Shown one piece after another: positions 62,176 to 64,000 of a stretch of 64,000 nucleotides of DNA; position 1 is the first letter of the stretch; every line of letters begins with the position of its first letter. A model generated the notes under the pieces. That model did no database searches, had not been told where the DNA came from, and worked only from the letters and a program-made list of their open reading frames with translations. The position numbers and the translations under genes were made by a program. Location of the stretch: NCBI GenBank assembly GCA_016719785.1, contig JADJYJ010000001.1, positions 248,001 through 312,000 on the forward strand. The letters are read 5' to 3'. This DNA is from Candidatus Amarolinea dominans. GTDB lineage: Bacteria > Chloroflexota > Anaerolineae > SSC4 > Amarolineaceae.

Positions 62176-63588
62176 TCATTCGACCAGGGTGTAGTACGCG
62201 CCGCGTCCCTTACCCTGACGGATCAGCAACCCTCTATCAGACAAGTCCTTCAGATCCCGATAGGCTGTCACATCCGCAACACTTACCAGGGTTCGGTATT
62301 CTCCTGTTGTAATCCGCCCATGTTCACCCACACATAATACGGCTTCAACTTGCCGCTCGTTCAGGCTCTCTGCCCAGGCCGGTCGCGCCTTTATCTCCTG
62401 CATGAAGCGTTCACCAGGCCCGATCAACATCACCCGAAACTCGCTGCCTACTTCCTCGAACTGGGGGCGGGGTAAGCCGTGCTCTGTCATGGCCTGCGCT
62501 ATGCGCCGAATGCCCGTGCCCAGCCGCTCGATATAGCGGCTGCCCAAATCCCGCAACACGCCAACAATGATGGGGTTGCGCTGTACGGATTGCGGCTCCA
62601 GCCGCCGCATCTTTTCTATGGAGACCCCCGGTGGCAGCGTCCCCGGACTGAAGACTTCGATGCGGTCGTCGAACATAAAGATACGGATGCTCTGCCCGCG
62701 CCGGCTGTAGTCCCGATGCACCACGGCGTTGACAATGGCTTCCCGCACTGCGGCCTGCGGATACTCTCGGTACTCCACACCGACAAAACCCTCGATGCGC
62801 CGCCCGATCTTCATGTGGCGGTAAATGAACTGCTCGGCGTCGTCCACCAACTGGTACAGAGGGCCATGCAGGTCGCGCCGGTCAATGTAACTGATCACGT
62901 CCGTGCCTTTGAAGCGTACACACGCTACTTCGGCTTGCCCAATCAGGCGTTGCGGATCTTCAGCAAAGAGCAGCACGCCGGCATGGGTTGGAATCCACTG
63001 CCCATCATCGCGTATCAGACAGCCCAGATTGTGCAGCATCTCCTCGGCTGACAGGCCCAAAGGTTGGCCGCTCGTCTCCTCGCGCCGCCGCACGTAGCCT
63101 GCAATCAACCGTTCCGACAGATCGGTCAGTTTCGCTCCCCGGCAGGCCAACGCCTCAAAGCCGCCCTCGCTGCCCTCGATGTAGAGCCGGCGGACTTCCT
63201 CATCCTGGGCCTCTCGATTGCTGGATCCTACGCGCACATAGGGGCGTGTCTCGCCATTGACCAGATAGGGCTTGTGCGCGCCTTGGAGACAGGTCACCGT
63301 CACGAATTCCATGCCCTGATAAGCGACAATTTCGATGCTTGGCATCACGTCCAAAGAACAGCGAGAACGCAGGATATTGACGATACCTTCCTCGATTCTC
63401 TGAGGGGCCATCACCCCGACCGGTCTTCCGGTTCCGTCCTCCACGCCAAACACGATGACGCCGCCCCGCGTGTTGTAGAATGCCGTGACCAGTTTCGCCA
63501 GATCAGACGAGGAGGGCATCTCTCGTTTGAACTCCAACGTCTCCCTTTCTTGTTGGCTGATCAACCGCTCGAATTCCTCAGGTGTCAA
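62176..63588 (-). CDS. AlbA/Schlafen-type ATP-binding protein with winged-helix tail
   Basis: 470 aa from a TTG at 63586-63588 with AGGAG 8 nt upstream. N-terminal AlbA_2 domain (TLEFKREMPSSSDLAKLVTA, FYNTRGGVIVFGVEDGTGRP), then an HATPase_c_4 domain (YPQAAVREAIVNAVVHRDYS, RIEVFSPGTLPPGVS) and a winged helix (ITTGEYRTLVSVADVTAYRD). Such proteins are regarded as transcription regulators or defence-associated. It sits in a broken gmd gene. Confidence 0.8.
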   Translation of the reverse strand: MTPEEFERLISQQERETLEFKREMPSSSDLAKLVTAFYNTRGGVIVFGVEDGTGRPVGVMAPQRIEEGIVNILRSRCSLDVMPSIEIVAYQGMEFVTVTCLQGAHKPYLVNGETRPYVRVGSSNREAQDEEVRRLYIEGSEGGFEALACRGAKLTDLSERLIAGYVRRREETSGQPLGLSAEEMLHNLGCLIRDDGQWIPTHAGVLLFAEDPQRLIGQAEVACVRFKGTDVISYIDRRDLHGPLYQLVDDAEQFIYRHMKIGRRIEGFVGVEYREYPQAAVREAIVNAVVHRDYSRRGQSIRIFMFDDRIEVFSPGTLPPGVSIEKMRRLEPQSVQRNPIIVGVLRDLGSRYIERLGTGIRRIAQAMTEHGLPRPQFEEVGSEFRVMLIGPGERFMQEIKARPAWAESLNERQVEAVLCVGEHGRITTGEYRTLVSVADVTAYRDLKDLSDRGLLIRQGKGRGAYYTLVE

Positions 63589-63589
63589 C

Positions 63590-63715
63590 TCGGCTCTCCT
63601 GTGTCGAAGGTTCTGGCCCGGCGGATGATGCCGTGGCCCTCTCAGCCCTGGGCCAGGAAGAACTCGGTCATATAGGAGCGTCCTGGCCGGTGATGCCGGT
63701 GATGAGTGCAACCAC
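63590..63715 (-). pseudogene. GDP-mannose 4,6-dehydratase N-terminal remnant
   Basis: Reads VALITGITGQD, then after one missing base SYMTEFFLAQG, a TGA where Tyr or similar is expected, and EGHGIIRRARTFDTG. This is the unmistakable start of Gmd (ALITGITGQDGSYLxExLL...VHGIxRRxSxFNT). The remainder is replaced by the AlbA-type gene. gmd, fcl and wbpA were probably consecutive. Confidence 0.8.
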
Positions 63716-63846
63716 GAATTTGCGGCCACGAATTTCACTAATTTTCACGAAGGGTTTGGATTCGTGGTAATTCGTGCAATTCGTGGCAGAGATTGGTTTT
63801 TTTGCCACGAATTTCACGAATTTTCACGAAGAGTTTTGATTCGTGG
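63716..63846. repeat. CACGAA repeat block
   Basis: Two units with CACGAATTTCACTAATTTTC, GAAGGGTTT and TTCGTGGTAATTCGTGCAAT, as at 56.1 and 57.3 kb. Confidence 0.8.
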
Positions 63847-63889
63847 CAGGGAGGGTGTCGCGCTCAGCGCCCGTATCCCTGGAGATGCG

Positions 63890-64000
63890 TCAGGCGATCT
63901 CGGCGGTCAGCTCCAGGGGTTGCTCCGCGACCGGCGACCAGGGATGCTCGATGATGCGGCGGATGAAGGCGTCTGACACTTTTCGCTCTGGCCAGTCGCG
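63890..64000 (-). CDS. 3' end of an unknown gene sharing its tail with 56259-56744
   Basis: Reads PERKVSDAFIRRIIEHPWSP, then VAEQPLELTAEIA and a TGA at 63890-63892. The last 14 residues and the DNA around them are identical to the end of the gene at 56259, but upstream they differ. The 5' part lies beyond the window. Confidence 0.55.
   Translation of the reverse strand, partial: RDWPERKVSDAFIRRIIEHPWSPVAEQPLELTAEIA

Overview
The window reads as part of a chromosome of a GC-rich bacterium. The gene types (TumE/TumA-like, DUF4926/DUF6883, HEPN/MNT and AAA/PD-(D/E)XK modules, long CACGAA-type intergenic repeats, heptamer repeats) resemble what is seen in filamentous Chloroflexota (Anaerolineae-like); this taxonomic guess is an inference, as no rRNA, tRNA or housekeeping marker is present. 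Almost every gene is on the minus strand, so the text below follows transcription from high to low coordinates.

The central part (about 25.2-54.3 kb) is a surface polysaccharide locus. From 53.3 down to 50.4 kb lie homologues of wbpB, wbpD, wbpE and wbpI, downstream of a wbpA that has lost its NAD-binding half; together they would make UDP-ManNAc3NAcA-type sugars. Then come two secreted alpha/beta hydrolases, an epimerase, a DegT aminotransferase, a Rossmann protein, an SDR reductase, a hexapeptide acyltransferase and a KAS III-like enzyme (a plausible N-hydroxyacyl amino-sugar set), a Wzx flippase, an asparagine-synthase homologue, six glycosyltransferases, a Wzy-like polymerase, a methyltransferase, a GNAT, a second DegT aminotransferase and an initiating sugar transferase. 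Many adjacent genes overlap by ATGA.

The two flanks (1-25.1 kb and 54.3-64 kb) are very different. Pieces of the same few polysaccharide genes recur many times: a PglE-like aminotransferase, a WecA-like transferase, CapD, and initiating sugar transferase on the left; wbpA, fcl and gmd on the right. Between the pieces sit more than twenty small one- or two-gene cassettes, mostly recognisable toxin-antitoxin (TA) modules: two TumA/TumE pairs, two HEPN/MNT pairs plus a deleted copy, PIN/HicB-like, PIN/Phd, two ParE/RelE pairs, MazF, DUF6883/DUF4926, PBECR-like/DUF2283, UPF0175 proteins, an HNH pair, an aspartic protease pair, an AAA/PD-(D/E)XK protein, an AlbA/Schlafen-type ATPase and several unrecognised pairs. 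Short palindromic repeats, G-rich tracts, a 90-bp MITE and CACGAA repeats are scattered through the same regions.

The most notable pattern is how cassettes join the host genes. A truncated 5' stub of a host gene is followed by a cassette and then by a fresh copy of the same host start, often with the cassette stop codon overlapping the host start codon. It looks like repeated insertion with flank duplication into a transcribed operon, but no recombinase is visible. Several conserved genes (asnB, wbpE, wbpI, a DegT gene, fcl, a PIN gene) carry single-base frameshifts, often in homopolymers; these may be decay or assembly error and need read-level checking.
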